This document shows positions 1-8,163 of a stretch of DNA of 64,000 nt, piece after piece. The position numbers were made by a program, and so were the translations under genes. The notes beneath the pieces are model-generated. The model ran no database searches. It was not told the origin of the DNA and was given only the letters and a program-made list of their open reading frames with translations. The first letter of the stretch is position 1. Each line of letters opens with the position of its first letter. Source of the DNA: Bacteroidales bacterium (GTDB lineage Bacteria; Bacteroidota; Bacteroidia; Bacteroidales; P3); NCBI GenBank assembly GCA_017522255.1, contig JAFWZP010000073.1:1-64000 (forward strand), given 5' to 3'.

Positions 1-98
1 CACATATAATAGATATTTCCAAGCTAACCAAAGGTTATTATACCATGCGTATAACCACCGCCGAGGGCGTGGCTGTTCGCAAGGTGGTGCGTAACTAA
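1..98 (+). CDS. 3' end of a T9SS cargo protein (type A sorting domain), cut by window edge
   Basis: The frame beginning at base 3 is open from the window edge and encodes the last 31 residues of a protein, ending GVAVRKVVRN and a TAA stop at 96-98. This is the final part of a type A T9SS C-terminal sorting domain. It nearly matches the ends of the BspA-like proteins at 30596-38050, differing at only a few residues. The rest of the gene lies outside the window, so its N-terminal domains are unknown; by its tail I infer another leucine-rich-repeat surface protein of the same family. It is on the opposite strand from its relatives. Confidence 0.85.
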   Translation, partial: HIIDISKLTKGYYTMRITTAEGVAVRKVVRN

Positions 99-133
99 TA
101 TTAGTTAGCAGAATTATCTAATATATCTTATTA

Positions 134-183
134 CATTATCCTATATATGTTACAGCTGTAGCATATATGGGATAATGTTTTTT
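134..183. terminator. Hairpin terminator after the truncated T9SS cargo gene
   Basis: Arms at 134-149 and 162-177 pair with one mismatch, and the loop holds the palindrome tacagctgta, which can extend the stem. A run of T follows at 178-183. The same hairpin, in sequence as well as in form, follows the gene ending at 30596. Confidence 0.75.
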
Positions 184-200
184 GGGGTATATGTTACAAA

Positions 201-235
201 AAAAGCCACTGCTCCGTTTTGTAGGGCAATGGCTC
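201..235. other. Weak inverted repeat in the 99-387 intergenic region
   Basis: Segments around 203-213 (agccactgctc) and 223-233 (gggcaatggct) can pair with two imperfect positions. It may be a second weak terminator. Nothing else clear is seen in 184-340. Confidence 0.3.
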
Positions 236-348
236 CAAAAATACATCTTTGAAATAGTAAGCACACGCTATAATAACGTTTGTGTGTGTTGTTTGTTCGA
301 TGGTGGAGAAAAGAAATTTTGTTTTGGCACAATAAAAACGTAAAATAT

Positions 349-356
349 TAGTTTTG
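349..356 (+). promoter_or_regulatory. Candidate -7 promoter box for the tail-anchored protein
   Basis: TAGTTTTG fits the Bacteroidales -7 consensus TAnnTTTG. A TTTG lies at 323-326, 22 bases upstream, slightly beyond the usual 19-21 spacing. The start codon at 388 is 31 bases downstream. Confidence 0.45.
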
Positions 357-387
357 TTTTCAATTAATGCAGTAGGATAATATAGAT

Positions 388-879
388 ATGAAGATAAGTT
401 TTTTTTATACGCCTAAGCCACGCCAGTTTAGATATCAACCGCGGTTTTACGATCCCGAGCAAGAAAAGTTTGAGGAGCTGAAGAATAAGTATAAGCTAAC
501 ACGCAACTACGAGGAAAAGCCTCAAGGTGACGATGATGATTTGGCTTATTTCCAATCGAGGGTAAGGTCGTTTGATCGTAAGCGAAATGAGTCGGAGTTT
601 ACTTTTGGTAGTCTTTTTCGCAAAAAGCAAATGCCTACTTTTAATTATAAGCCACGCTTTTCGCAAGACGCTGATGCCAATGCCGAAACCAAAAGCACTG
701 CAAACGAAGGTGGTGATGCAACGATAGATCAGTTGAAGTATGCCAAAAAGATTTCGTTTCGTAGACCTATAGCCTACGACTACGAAGACGAAAGCCCTAT
801 AGCCGAACGTATGCCGCTAAGTAAGATATTGGTTTATGGTACAGTAATAATTTTATTGTTGCTTTGGATATTTTTGTAG
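388..879 (+). CDS. Conserved hypothetical tail-anchored membrane protein
   Basis: A 163-residue protein with a strongly charged, probably cytoplasmic body (residues 1-140) and one hydrophobic C-terminal segment (about 145-163, ending LLLLWIFL). That arrangement predicts a tail-anchored inner-membrane protein. The N-terminal part with RYQPRFYDPEQEKF resembles a small family found in Bacteroidales that has no assigned function, as far as I recall. It has its own candidate promoter and is followed by a bidirectional hairpin, so it is probably transcribed alone. No catalytic motif is visible and I assign no function. Confidence 0.8.
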   Translation: MKISFFYTPKPRQFRYQPRFYDPEQEKFEELKNKYKLTRNYEEKPQGDDDDLAYFQSRVRSFDRKRNESEFTFGSLFRKKQMPTFNYKPRFSQDADANAETKSTANEGGDATIDQLKYAKKISFRRPIAYDYEDESPIAERMPLSKILVYGTVIILLLLWIFL

Positions 880-900
880 TATGCTTTGTATATGTGTTCA

Positions 901-945
901 AAAAAAAGTAACTATCCTGTTTTATTAGGGTAGTTACTTTTTTTA
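901..945. terminator. Bidirectional terminator between convergent genes
   Basis: Arms at 907-918 and 927-938 pair with one mismatch. A-run before and T-run after (939-944) make it usable in both directions, for the gene ending at 879 (+) and tsaB ending at 965 (-). Confidence 0.85.
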
Positions 946-964
946 TAGATTATCTATCTGTTGT

Positions 965-1669
965 TTACTTTTGTATGTTAAGGCCTTTTACCGATGGTTT
1001 TGCTGCCACAAAATCTTTCAAGTAGAATGGTTCGAAATAAGCCACATCTTCAAACTGTTTGTTTTCGTAGCGTTTTTCGGCTAGCTGTGCCATTCCTTTT
1101 GCCGATATTTTAAAGTCGGTGTCGAATACTACATTGTTTTTGCCTTCCAATATGCTGCGGGTTTTGTCGGCTCCATCGCCTATAAATATTATATTGTTTT
1201 GTTCGAGCCATTGGTCGTATATGTTTTCTGTTATTATATCGGCATTGGTTTGTCGTATGTAGTTGCCTTTGTTGTCGAATATAGCAGAGTATACTTCCAT
1301 TCTTCGTGCGTCTATCATTGGGCATATGTATCCGGTGTATTGAGGGTGTAGGAGCATATATCCGGCTGCTATGTTTTGCAAAGTGCCTATTGCCAGCAGT
1401 GGTTTTTCCAAGGCATAGCATAGTCCTTTGGCGGTAGACACACCAATGCGTAGCCCTGTATACGAGCCTGGACCGCTGCTTACACATACGGCATCCAATT
1501 CAGAGTAGGGAATACCGGTGGTTTCGAGTATGTCTCGTATCATTACCGAAAGTTTGGCGGAGTGGGAGTTTGGTTCGCTACTTTCTTTTATTGCTGTTAC
1601 TATGCCATCTATAGCTATAGCCACTGAGCAGATGGGTGTTGCGGTTTCTATTAATAGTATTTTTGCCAT
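965..1669 (-). CDS. tsaB: tRNA N6-threonylcarbamoyladenosine biosynthesis protein TsaB
   Basis: 234 residues, the normal size for TsaB/YeaZ. It starts MAKILLIETAT, the usual first strand of the ASKHA fold, and carries SSGPGSYTGLRIG (about residues 60-72), the family signature. TsaB acts with TsaD and TsaE in forming t6A37 in ANN-decoding tRNAs; it serves as a scaffold for TsaD rather than as the catalyst. The frame is open upstream to 1819, but that extension would overlap the preceding gene and does not resemble TsaB, so I use ATG at 1669. It lies 14 bases after the preceding gene and is probably the last gene of a leftward unit. Confidence 0.95.
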   Translation of the reverse strand: MAKILLIETATPICSVAIAIDGIVTAIKESSEPNSHSAKLSVMIRDILETTGIPYSELDAVCVSSGPGSYTGLRIGVSTAKGLCYALEKPLLAIGTLQNIAAGYMLLHPQYTGYICPMIDARRMEVYSAIFDNKGNYIRQTNADIITENIYDQWLEQNNIIFIGDGADKTRSILEGKNNVVFDTDFKISAKGMAQLAEKRYENKQFEDVAYFEPFYLKDFVAAKPSVKGLNIQK

Positions 1670-1683
1670 TAGGAGATAAGTTT

Positions 1684-2220
1684 TTATAGATGATATGAAA
1701 CACCGCCACTTATGCGAGGGTTGTCGTCGGCGTGTGGACCTGCCAATACGTCGTATACTATACCGGTGTATATGGTAACTTTTTCGCTCACACGTTTGGT
1801 ATATCCTGCTCCTATCCATAGTCCGCTATAGGTGCCTGTGGTTTTGTTTTCGGTTAGTTCGTCCATAATTATGTATGGGTTATAGGTGTATTGGGCATAT
1901 ACATACATATTGTTTATAATGGTGTATCGTGCCGAAATTCCAAATCCATAGCTGAAACGAGATGTGGTATATTTATTATCCCACGAGTATTGGCATATAA
2001 GGTCGAGCGAGGTTGTCAGTTTTGGAATAGGGCGTAGGCTGAACGATGGCGATAGTTCTACTATGCCGGTGCGGTCGCCTATGTTGAAGGCAAAGTTGCC
2101 TCCTATGTCTATTTTGTTTTTAAACCACGATGTGGTTGTGTTTTCGCTTTGTGCCATGCCTCTGTTTGCTGTAAGCATAAGCATTATTCCTATTATTATT
2201 GTAGTATATGTACTTTTCAT
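1684..2220 (-). CDS. Small outer-membrane beta-barrel-like secreted protein
   Basis: 178 residues from ATG at 2220; an in-frame ATG nine codons earlier gives a poorer signal peptide. Residues 1-24 form a signal peptide ending GMAQ. The rest is rich in alternating aromatic strands (for example YGFGISARYTI, YVYAQYTYNPY, SGLWIGAGYTK), ending in a C-terminal YHL. This fits a small outer-membrane barrel, but I cannot name a family. A possible -7 box (TAATTTTG on the minus strand) lies at 2294-2301. tsaB follows after 14 bases. Confidence 0.75.
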   Translation of the reverse strand: MKSTYTTIIIGIMLMLTANRGMAQSENTTTSWFKNKIDIGGNFAFNIGDRTGIVELSPSFSLRPIPKLTTSLDLICQYSWDNKYTTSRFSYGFGISARYTIINNMYVYAQYTYNPYIIMDELTENKTTGTYSGLWIGAGYTKRVSEKVTIYTGIVYDVLAGPHADDNPRISGGVSYHL

Positions 2221-2293
2221 ATTATATGTTTTTGCTATATTATACACATAAACAGTGTAGTATGTAATACAATTTTGCTATTGATATGTTTGG

Positions 2294-2301
2294 CAAAATT
2301 A
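2294..2301 (-). promoter_or_regulatory. Candidate -7 promoter box, minus strand
   Basis: Reads TAATTTTG on the minus strand, matching TAnnTTTG. There is no clear -33 TTTG at 19-21 bases. It would serve the barrel protein and tsaB. Confidence 0.35.
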
Positions 2302-2335
2302 CATTTTTTTTTTGACATTTAAATACTTTTTTGCT

Positions 2336-5212
2336 CTATTGTTTATACAAATTGCATTTCAAACGAAACTGGCAGTATTGGCAAGCGTAGCCTTCTCTTT
2401 TTGCAAAAGGTATTTCGGGATTTAGTATCTCTTCTATCAAAGTGGTCAATATAGTTTCAAACTCTTCTATTTTTTGGGGAGTTATTTCGTTGTTGTAGTT
2501 GTTTCTGCCCTCTACAAATTTTATTTTCATAAGGTCGGCCGAGAAGTTGCGTAGTGGGTATATTCCTGCTTCAAAAGAGTTGCAGTTATTTTGTTTTTTG
2601 CTGTATAGCCATGCATACACCATCAGTTGCAACCATTTGTCTTTTAGCTTGGTTATGTCGTCTTCGGTGGTGGTGCCTTTCAAATCGTCGTCGTTTACAG
2701 CTCCCGATTTGTAGTCTATAATTCGGCATGTGCCGTTTACCTCATCAATGCGGTCTATCTTGCCTTTTATAAGTACCGAAATGTTGTTTATAGTTATGGT
2801 TTGCTTAAACTTATCTTCTTCTTCCAAACTCTTTATTATTATTAGATCGCCACCTTCTATATCTTTTATCTGTTTGTTGATAAAATTGGTTATCTGTTTT
2901 TTGGCTATTTCTCTAAACAAAAAGCCTTTGCCTTGGTTTTCGAGTTTTATTTCTTCGAGAGTATCTATTTGTTTGTCAATGTTTTGCAAACAGCTTTCGA
3001 GGTACTCTTTTGATACAAATGTATTTTGGTTTACGTATTTTTTAAATATGTTTTCCAACACATTGTGTATAATGTTTCCAAGTTCGGACGAGTCTATGTC
3101 TTCCGATGGCTTTTCTGTTTCGCGTATGCCCAACACATTTTCGTAGTAGTATTTGAGTGGACATTTAATATAGTTGTTTATCGATGATGGCGAAAGTCCG
3201 GGTGCGATGGATACCACTTCTATCAAACGTTTCATCACTTCGTCGGTTTTTTGTACGTCGGCAAACACCGATTGTGTGTTGGTGCCTCGTACCGATAGCA
3301 CTTCTTCTTTGAAGGTTATGTTGCTGTATTTTGGTACCAGTTCTTCTTTTATTTGGGTAATAAAGCGGCTGGGGTCGCCTTTGCCATCGCCTTGGCTGTC
3401 GGAGTTGTAGAGTATATATATATTGGTGCTGCGTTGTAGCAGTCGGTAAAAGTAATATGCAAAAATAGAGTCGTTTTCCTGGTAGGTACGCATACCAAAG
3501 TGTCGTTTCAAATTTATCGGTATCATCGACTTTATCGATTTGCCTTGTGGCAAGCGGTTTTCGTTGGCCGAAAGGATAAAGATGTTTTTGAAGTCGAGAC
3601 TGCGGGTTTCAAGCATACCAAGTATTTGTAGGTTTTCCAATGGTTCGCCTTTGAAAGGGATGCGGTGATAACGCGAAATTTTGCTATATATCTTGTATAG
3701 TGTGTTTAGCACGTTTACAAACTTGTCCTCTTTTGTGTTGTATTTGTTCGATAAATCGATAAAGTGGTTTATTATTTTGGCAAAAGCGCTAAGTGCCACT
3801 TGTTCTTTTTCAGGCAGTTTGGTGGCGGGGTTAAGTAGTTTGGGTATTAGGTTTTCTTTGCAAAGATTGAGAAAGCCTTCGGGTGTAGAAGCGTCGGTCG
3901 AGAATAAAAAATCAATCTTCTCAATGGTTGTATTTATTATGTTCGATATGCTTTCGGTGCTTATATACAAATCTTTTTGTTTGTATACCTCGTTATGTAT
4001 TATCGTTTTTAAATTAGGTGCTTGAGCTATGTTTTGCACTAATGGGTTCGACAAAACATTTATTATGTCCTTGTAGTAGAAAGCATTGTTTCGCTTGTTG
4101 ATATGCAGGTTAAATAGGTCTACTGCAAAGTTGTGCACCATCGAATAGGAGTAGGGAAAACCCATAGTAACGTTTACTTTTCCTTTCTTTTTCTCATTCT
4201 CTTTTTGCTTATTTCCGTTGTCGTTATCGTCGTATAGGTTTTCGGGTAGCGAGTTTAGCACCGGTATCAGTAGCGATTCGTCGGCAAGCACAAAGGCAGT
4301 ATCGTTTAGGTTTGGTTCTTCTTTCTTTTTCTTTTCTTCAAGTTTATTCAGTATTTCTCCGGCTTTTTTGGCTTGTAGTATGTTTTCGGGGCAACTTATA
4401 ACTGTTATATTTTTATTCTCTTTCCCAAACCATGTGCCATATTCATCGTGGTTTTTTATAAACCCATCGGAGTGTAGTTTGCGGAGAAATTTTCCGGCTT
4501 CTTGGTTTTTGTCTTTAAAATAATAGTCGTCGCCATCGGTTATTATTTGGGCTATACCGCTGTCTACAAGAGGTTTTATTATTCTTTCTTCGCAGTGGTT
4601 TAGGGCGTTGAAGCCTACAAAGTATATTTTTTTGTTGGCAAATTGGTCTGTATATCTGTCTATATTTTCGGCCACTTTGCGGTATGCCATTCCCGGATAT
4701 GCCTTTTTATAGCCGGCCAGCGAGTCTTTTAGTTTGGTGTAGTAGGTATGTAGCGATTTGTAAAAATCCAAATATTTTTTCTGAAATTCGGTAAGCTCCT
4801 CACCCGATACGTCCCATTCGCCTATAACTTTAAGCTCGTGTATGTTGGCAAATAGTTGGTTGGCATCAACGCAGTAGGCATCTATTTCCGAAAAATCGGT
4901 CAGCAACATATCGGCAAAAGGTATAAATTCTTCAAACTCTTTGTATTTAGAGTTTCCTATTTCGCGGTGTATTCTGAATAGTTCAAACATCAAAAAGGTG
5001 TTGTCTACTATTTCCAAATCCGATATTTCGCCTACAAAGTTATCTATGTTTGTTATCTTTGGCATAAACATAGGTGGGAGCAATACCTTTTTTAGTTCTT
5101 CTTTCAAAAATATTATGGGGCGTTGGTTGGGAAATACTATTATGGTGTTATCCAAGTTGCCTTTTTCTTGTTCGGCAATGGTTTTTGCCACGCTGTATAA
5201 AAAGGATTCCAT
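2336..5212 (-). CDS. AddB-like PD-(D/E)XK nuclease with iron-sulfur staple
   Basis: 958 residues. The C-terminal nuclease domain shows GKIDRID (817-823) and IIDYKSG (831-837), giving catalytic D833 and K835. Cysteines C684 (in YIKCPLKYYY), C944, C947 and C953 match the four-cysteine 4Fe-4S staple of AddB-type nucleases. The N-terminal half resembles a UvrD-type helicase fold, but the usual Walker A GxGKT is absent: the equivalent stretch near residue 28 is FPNQRPIIF. So it is probably not an ATPase itself. In Bacteroidales such proteins usually pair with an AddA/RecB-like helicase for double-strand-break repair; that partner is not in this window. It starts 13 bases after the nucleotidyltransferase stop. 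Confidence 0.9.
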   Translation of the reverse strand: MESFLYSVAKTIAEQEKGNLDNTIIVFPNQRPIIFLKEELKKVLLPPMFMPKITNIDNFVGEISDLEIVDNTFLMFELFRIHREIGNSKYKEFEEFIPFADMLLTDFSEIDAYCVDANQLFANIHELKVIGEWDVSGEELTEFQKKYLDFYKSLHTYYTKLKDSLAGYKKAYPGMAYRKVAENIDRYTDQFANKKIYFVGFNALNHCEERIIKPLVDSGIAQIITDGDDYYFKDKNQEAGKFLRKLHSDGFIKNHDEYGTWFGKENKNITVISCPENILQAKKAGEILNKLEEKKKKEEPNLNDTAFVLADESLLIPVLNSLPENLYDDNDNGNKQKENEKKKGKVNVTMGFPYSYSMVHNFAVDLFNLHINKRNNAFYYKDIINVLSNPLVQNIAQAPNLKTIIHNEVYKQKDLYISTESISNIINTTIEKIDFLFSTDASTPEGFLNLCKENLIPKLLNPATKLPEKEQVALSAFAKIINHFIDLSNKYNTKEDKFVNVLNTLYKIYSKISRYHRIPFKGEPLENLQILGMLETRSLDFKNIFILSANENRLPQGKSIKSMIPINLKRHFGMRTYQENDSIFAYYFYRLLQRSTNIYILYNSDSQGDGKGDPSRFITQIKEELVPKYSNITFKEEVLSVRGTNTQSVFADVQKTDEVMKRLIEVVSIAPGLSPSSINNYIKCPLKYYYENVLGIRETEKPSEDIDSSELGNIIHNVLENIFKKYVNQNTFVSKEYLESCLQNIDKQIDTLEEIKLENQGKGFLFREIAKKQITNFINKQIKDIEGGDLIIIKSLEEEDKFKQTITINNISVLIKGKIDRIDEVNGTCRIIDYKSGAVNDDDLKGTTTEDDITKLKDKWLQLMVYAWLYSKKQNNCNSFEAGIYPLRNFSADLMKIKFVEGRNNYNNEITPQKIEEFETILTTLIEEILNPEIPFAKREGYACQYCQFRLKCNLYKQ

Positions 5213-5225
5213 AGTCTTGAATTAT

Positions 5226-5957
5226 TTAATGTTTTAGGTTTGCGATAAAAACTTTTGCTTTTTCCAAAGCTTCGGGTTTGCCCACATCGAGCCATTGGTC
5301 GGCGGGGTGTGAGTAGGCTTTTATTTGTTCGTGCTGTGCCATATTTATGTATTGAGGCACTATAGAGTATGCCGATACCTTTGGCAAAAGGTTGAATATT
5401 TGAGGGCTTATAACATGTATTCCACTAAATGCCAATGGGTGAACATCGTTACAGTCCGATTCTTTTGCCCAAAGCGTTTCGCCGGTATTGTGGTTGGTCC
5501 AGCCGGCAAGGTTGTTGTGGTTGTCAAAAAGCAGATAACGCGATGTTTTTCTGTCGGCCACAGCCAAGGTGGCAAGTGCATTGCTTTGGCAATGTGTGGT
5601 GTATAGCTTTTGCAAGTCGATAGATGAAATAATGTCGACGTTGTGTATCAGTATCGGATTTTTTTTGTCAAAAAAATGTTCGGCTTTCTTTAATCCGCCA
5701 CCTGTGTCAAGCAGACAATCACGTTCGTCGGATATTGCAATATCTACGTCAAACTTGTTGGTGTTCAAAAAGGTAATAATTTGTTCGCCAAAGTGATGGA
5801 TATTTACGACTATTTTGGTGCATCCTTGTTTAATAAGGTTTTCGATGCAATGTTGCAACAGGCATACACCATTTATTTTTACAAGAGCCTTGGGTATGTT
5901 GTTTGTAATGGGTTGTAAACGTGTGCCTAATCCGGCAGCAAATATCATAGCTTCCAT
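5226..5957 (-). CDS. Sugar-1-phosphate nucleotidyltransferase (MurU-like)
   Basis: 243 residues. The N-terminal signature AAGLGTRLQPIT...PKAL (7-25) is the nucleotide-binding loop of NTP_transferase enzymes; DTGGGL (about 84-89) and HNVDII (about 100-105) are the usual substrate and metal-binding segments. The short length with no hexapeptide-repeat domain suits MurU (N-acetylmuramate-1-phosphate uridylyltransferase) or HddC-type enzymes better than GlmU or RmlA. The substrate is uncertain because no partner sugar kinase is beside it. It probably heads a leftward unit with the AddB-like gene. A -7-like TAACTTTG lies at 5983-5990 on the minus strand, without a clear -33 box. Confidence 0.85.
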   Translation of the reverse strand: MEAMIFAAGLGTRLQPITNNIPKALVKINGVCLLQHCIENLIKQGCTKIVVNIHHFGEQIITFLNTNKFDVDIAISDERDCLLDTGGGLKKAEHFFDKKNPILIHNVDIISSIDLQKLYTTHCQSNALATLAVADRKTSRYLLFDNHNNLAGWTNHNTGETLWAKESDCNDVHPLAFSGIHVISPQIFNLLPKVSAYSIVPQYINMAQHEQIKAYSHPADQWLDVGKPEALEKAKVFIANLKH

Positions 5958-6437
5958 AATATTATAGCAATATATTAGTCTGCAAAGTTACACAATTATT
6001 TTGATATGGACATGTTTTGTCCTGACTTTTGCATGAAATATTTTCTATCCCGACGTTGTGAAATTTTCCTCACGAGGAAAATCTTGCTGCATAGCGAGGG
6101 AAATTCATCGGCATCACGAGGGCATTTTAAGGTGATATATCGGCACAAAATTGATGGTATACCATCACTCCGATTACACCCTATTGTGAAATGATTGATG
6201 ATAGGGTATAAGGCAACTTCTAAAAATTCCACGTTTCAAAGAAACTCCTTTAATCATTTCGAAACGTGGAATTTTTCGACTTTGTTTTAAGTTTGTACCT
6301 GCCTTTTAATGCTCAAAAACTCAGCTATCATAAAAAAATATTTCGCAAAAGAAAATAAAAAATCAATCTTTGCGTTGTTTCTACAGTATCGAATAAGCGG
6401 TAGAAGACTGAATAAAAAATAGATAGATAAGCTGATT
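5958..6437. other. Divergent intergenic region with decayed repeat element
   Basis: 480 bases between divergent genes. It holds the minus-strand -7 box at 5983-5990, a short perfect inverted repeat at 6063-6082 (attttcct/aggaaaat), several cgagg-type short motifs at 6060-6130, and the long inverted repeat at 6222-6276 described separately. No credible coding frame is seen. Confidence 0.6.
6208..6276. repeat. Dispersed repeat end with 16-bp inverted repeat
   Basis: Starts with aaggcaacttctaaaaatt, also found in reverse complement at about 57780-57798 and, with one change, at 27649-27667. The arms at 6222-6237 and 6261-6276 are perfect 16-bp reverse complements with a 23-base loop. It looks like one end of a small mobile element (MITE-like) that has lost the other end. 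Confidence 0.65.
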
Positions 6438-6857
6438 ATGAAAGTTCAACTGACAAAACAATTTGATTTTGAGATGGCTCATGCATTGATGAACTACGAT
6501 GGACATTGCAAAAACATACATGGGCATTCTTATAAATTGTATATCACCATAGAAGGTGAGCCTAATGCTGACGAAACTTCATCGAAATGTGGTATGGTGA
6601 TGGATTTTGGTGATTTGAAAAAAATAGTGTACGAAAATATAATAGATAAATACGACCATGCTTTGGTGCTCAACGAAAAAGCTGTTTTCGAAAATTCGTT
6701 GAATACAAAATTGATACGAACATCGTTTCAGCCCACATGCGAGAATATGCTTATCTATTTTTATCAAACTCTTAATGATAAATTGCCTCAAGGTGTGCGG
6801 TTGTGTAAGCTAAGAATGTACGAAACTGCAACATCGTATGCCGAATTGGTGTTGTAA
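6438..6857 (+). CDS. queD: 6-carboxy-5,6,7,8-tetrahydropterin synthase (QueD)
   Basis: 139 residues, of usual QueD/PTPS length. Zinc ligands H15 (FEMAHAL), H28 and H30 (NIHGHSY), catalytic C24, the D73-H74 pair (KYDHALVL) and substrate-binding E129 (MYETATS) are all present. QueD makes the 6-carboxytetrahydropterin precursor of queuosine from dihydroneopterin triphosphate in the cytoplasm. The Cys-to-zinc spacing favours QueD over eukaryotic-type PTPS. No queC or queE is nearby. An AATCTTTG one base off the -7 consensus lies near 6363. Confidence 0.93.
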   Translation: MKVQLTKQFDFEMAHALMNYDGHCKNIHGHSYKLYITIEGEPNADETSSKCGMVMDFGDLKKIVYENIIDKYDHALVLNEKAVFENSLNTKLIRTSFQPTCENMLIYFYQTLNDKLPQGVRLCKLRMYETATSYAELVL

Positions 6858-6870
6858 TATAACTGCTACT

Positions 6871-7971
6871 ATGGACAAAAAGAAGATATACAAAATATGC
6901 GTTACTTTGTTGGTAGTGACACTGATAGTGTTGCTGGCATGGTACTTTAAGTTTATTACTTTTTGTATAGTGTTGGCAGCGGTGTTGGCACTTATAGGAA
7001 ATCCGCTTATGAGGCTGTTGCAGTATCTTAGTGTGGGTAGCCATAAAATGGGTAAAAATCTTTCGGCAGGACTCGCTCTTGTCATCATGGTAGGGGTGTT
7101 GTTTTCGCTTTTTTATTGGCTTTTCCCTATGATATTTTCGCAAGCTGTAAAGTTGTCTAATATCGACACTTCAAGCATAGTAACTTATGCCGAGCAGTAT
7201 GGGGGAGTGGCCAAGCAATATATGGTAGATTATGGTCTGTTGGCACCCGACGAATCGTTGGAATTGATGATAAACAAAGAGATATTGAAAATAGTGAAAG
7301 CCACGCGTTTTGATTTAATATTTTCGGACATCTTCAATATAACCATAGATTTGGTGTTGGGTGTTTTTGTAACTCTCTTTATAACGTTTTTCTTTTTGCG
7401 AGATAAGGATTATATTACCAAGTTGATATATTCGGCAGTGCCCATCGATTATGTGGATGAAACCGAGCATATACTTCAAAATTCGCGTTACCTTATATCG
7501 CGTTATTTTATAGGTTTGCTTTGCGAGATATTGTTGGTAACATTATTGCTTTTTGCCGGTTTTAGTATAGTAGGGTTCCCCAATGCTTTGTTGCTGGCAT
7601 TTTGTTGCGGTGTGTTGGTGATAGTGCCATACGTGGGAGCCGTGGTGGGAGCAGGCATAAGTTATGTCTTGCTACTGGTGTCGATGATAGGTAGCGGTGC
7701 CGATTTTCAGATACTCACACTTACGCTGACTTTTGGAGGTGTGTTTATAGCCACCAAACTGATAGACGATTTTATAATGCAACCTTTTATATATTCCAAA
7801 AGTGTGAAGGCTCATCCGTTGGAGATATTTTTGGTGATACTTATCGCAGGCGAAGTGGGAGGTATTATAGGTATGGTAATAGCTATACCTTTGTATACTT
7901 TGATACGAATAATAATAAAGGAATTTTATAGCAATTCAAGGTTTGTGCAAAACTTTATAAAGGGTATTTAG
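6871..7971 (+). CDS. AI-2E family (PerM/YhhT-type) membrane permease
   Basis: 366 residues from ATG at 6871, 13 bases after queD; an upstream in-frame ATG at 6838 would overlap queD and is less likely. About seven to eight hydrophobic segments appear, with two at the N-terminus, a soluble loop (about 80-170), then a C-terminal cluster. The conserved LIDDFIMQPFIYSKSVKAHP region (about 300-320) and PLYTLIRI near the end are characteristic of the family. Members export small molecules or ions; the AI-2 role is shown for only a few, so the substrate here is unknown. Confidence 0.88.
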   Translation: MDKKKIYKICVTLLVVTLIVLLAWYFKFITFCIVLAAVLALIGNPLMRLLQYLSVGSHKMGKNLSAGLALVIMVGVLFSLFYWLFPMIFSQAVKLSNIDTSSIVTYAEQYGGVAKQYMVDYGLLAPDESLELMINKEILKIVKATRFDLIFSDIFNITIDLVLGVFVTLFITFFFLRDKDYITKLIYSAVPIDYVDETEHILQNSRYLISRYFIGLLCEILLVTLLLFAGFSIVGFPNALLLAFCCGVLVIVPYVGAVVGAGISYVLLLVSMIGSGADFQILTLTLTFGGVFIATKLIDDFIMQPFIYSKSVKAHPLEIFLVILIAGEVGGIIGMVIAIPLYTLIRIIIKEFYSNSRFVQNFIKGI

Positions 7972-8074
7972 AAGTGTGCAAACGATGGTGTGAAGTATTG
8001 TATATTTTGACAAGAATGTGATATTTGTGATAAAAAATTTTCTGATTAGGAAAAAAAAACGTATCTTAGCAAAT

Positions 8075-8082
8075 TATTTTTG
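8075..8082 (+). promoter_or_regulatory. Candidate -7 promoter box for the PorE-like gene
   Basis: TATTTTTG fits TAnnTTTG, 81 bases before the start codon. No good -33 TTTG is seen at the expected distance. Confidence 0.35.
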
Positions 8083-8163
8083 ACGACGTAGGAGTGATAA
8101 AAAACGTTGCAAAATGTTATATATTAGAATAATAATTGAAAGAAGATAATAATAATATAGTAT

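Noticed and set aside
150-332. 60-codon minus-strand frame near the left edge
   Set aside because: It overlaps the terminator hairpin and has non-protein-like composition.
6006-6232. Small open frames on both strands in the 5958-6437 gap
   Set aside because: They overlap each other and a decayed repeat, with no start context or homology.
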